Below are positions 63,702-64,000 of a stretch of DNA of 64,000 nucleotides, one piece after another. Source of the stretch: Nocardioides nitrophenolicus (lineage in GTDB: Bacteria > Actinomycetota > Actinomycetes > Propionibacteriales > Nocardioidaceae); contig NZ_JAFBBY010000001.1 in NCBI RefSeq assembly GCF_016907515.1, positions 5,208,001 to 5,272,000 on the forward strand, written 5' to 3'. The notes beneath the pieces are model-generated. The model did not search any database. It saw only the letters and a program-made list of their open reading frames with translations, and was not told the DNA's origin. A program made the translations under genes and the position numbers. Positions within the stretch are counted from its first letter, which is position 1. Every line of letters begins with the position of its first letter.

Positions 63702-64000
63702 GTGAGCTCCACCGAGACGCCCGACGACGGCGTCGCCGAGATGACGGCAGCGACCCGCTCCCGCGCGGTCGCGGCGGGCATCGACGTCCACGAGTACGAC
63801 GCCGTGACCGGCGCGCTGACCTCGCTCGACCGCTGGAGCGACAGCTTCCGCGACGTCGCGGCAGGCTATGTGCGCACCGCCGTCGCGGCCCGCGAGCAGG
63901 GTCTGGCCGTCACCAGCGGCGAGGCCTTCCTGACCGCGTCGGCCTGGTACTACTTCGCCGGGTCGTGGCCGAGCCCCCGCACCAGCACCTACCAGGAGGC
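63702..64000 (+). CDS. Alpha/beta hydrolase, C-C hydrolase-like (dihydroxypseudooxynicotine hydrolase/FrsA type), N-terminal part
   Basis: The frame is open at the window edge; about 99 codons are visible. GTG is chosen because GAGAAAGG precedes it; an in-frame ATG 18 bases earlier has no ribosome binding site. The N-terminal helical cap (LDRWSDSFRDVAAGYVRTAVAAREQG, GEAFLTASAWYYFAGSW, PSPRTSTYQEA) resembles the start of the 2,6-dihydroxypseudooxynicotine hydrolase/esterase-like family that cleaves C-C bonds of keto-substituted compounds. The catalytic core is outside the window. It probably belongs to the ABC operon. Confidence 0.6.
   Translation, partial: MSSTETPDDGVAEMTAATRSRAVAAGIDVHEYDAVTGALTSLDRWSDSFRDVAAGYVRTAVAAREQGLAVTSGEAFLTASAWYYFAGSWPSPRTSTYQE

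Overview
The window is a GC-rich, gene-dense stretch of an actinobacterial chromosome. Genes start often with GTG, overlap by 4 bases (ATGA/GTGA), and have purine-rich ribosome binding sites. Family content and especially a gene matching the histamine dehydrogenase of Nocardioides (Pimelobacter) simplex at every diagnostic active-site position point to Nocardioidaceae. No rRNA, tRNA, CRISPR array, transposase or phage gene was seen.

Region 1 (1-14.5 kb) is a choline / glycine-betaine / dimethylglycine catabolic block. It holds the end of an MttB-type methyltransferase, purU, an IclR regulator, betaine aldehyde and choline dehydrogenases, a betaine-type ABC transporter (ATPase, double-length permease, lipoprotein), two copies of a 116-bp repeat with inverted ends, then a flavin/folate N-demethylating dehydrogenase overlapped by its own ETF genes. 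The two operons share promoter layout and operator-like palindromes. Together they could take up choline or betaine, remove N-methyl groups, place the C1 units on tetrahydrofolate and pass electrons through ETF.

Region 2 (14.5-20.3 kb) is a TetR regulator divergent from aldehyde dehydrogenase, amino acid/amine permease and histamine dehydrogenase: an uptake-and-oxidation operon taking histamine to imidazole-4-acetate. A TTGACA-N17-TCATAT promoter abuts an 18-bp perfect palindrome.

Region 3 (20.3-32.2 kb) is a multi-operon catabolic cluster: phosphatase-type hydrolase, nitrilase-type amidase, NCS1 permease, GMC oxidoreductase, HDAC-type deacetylase, flavin monooxygenase, RidA, DUF1028, M20 amidohydrolase, aspartase, LysR. 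Its enzyme classes fit the lower histamine route (imidazoleacetate via imidazoloneacetate and N-formyl-aspartate to aspartate and fumarate). Region 2 next to region 3 may thus be a complete histamine catabolic locus; this is inference and the main candidate for an undescribed system.

Region 4 (32.2-54.9 kb) is mixed housekeeping and accessory genes: a RelZ-like RNase HII/(p)ppGpp synthetase fusion, hemerythrin, acyltransferase, BBE-type oxidase, MFS carriers, Lrp and WYL regulators, a divergent M28-like protein with lost metal ligands, MarR with FAD monooxygenase and multicopper oxidase, and an XRE-cupin regulator.

Region 5 (54.9-64 kb) is a second catabolic cluster: DHDPS-like aldolase, cupin, epoxide-hydrolase-like enzyme, GntR regulator, gamma-glutamyltransferase-like enzyme, CUT2-type ABC transporter and the start of a C-C hydrolase-like gene. 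A shared GGATGCAATC-type motif at three of its promoters suggests one GntR regulon. The substrate is unknown.
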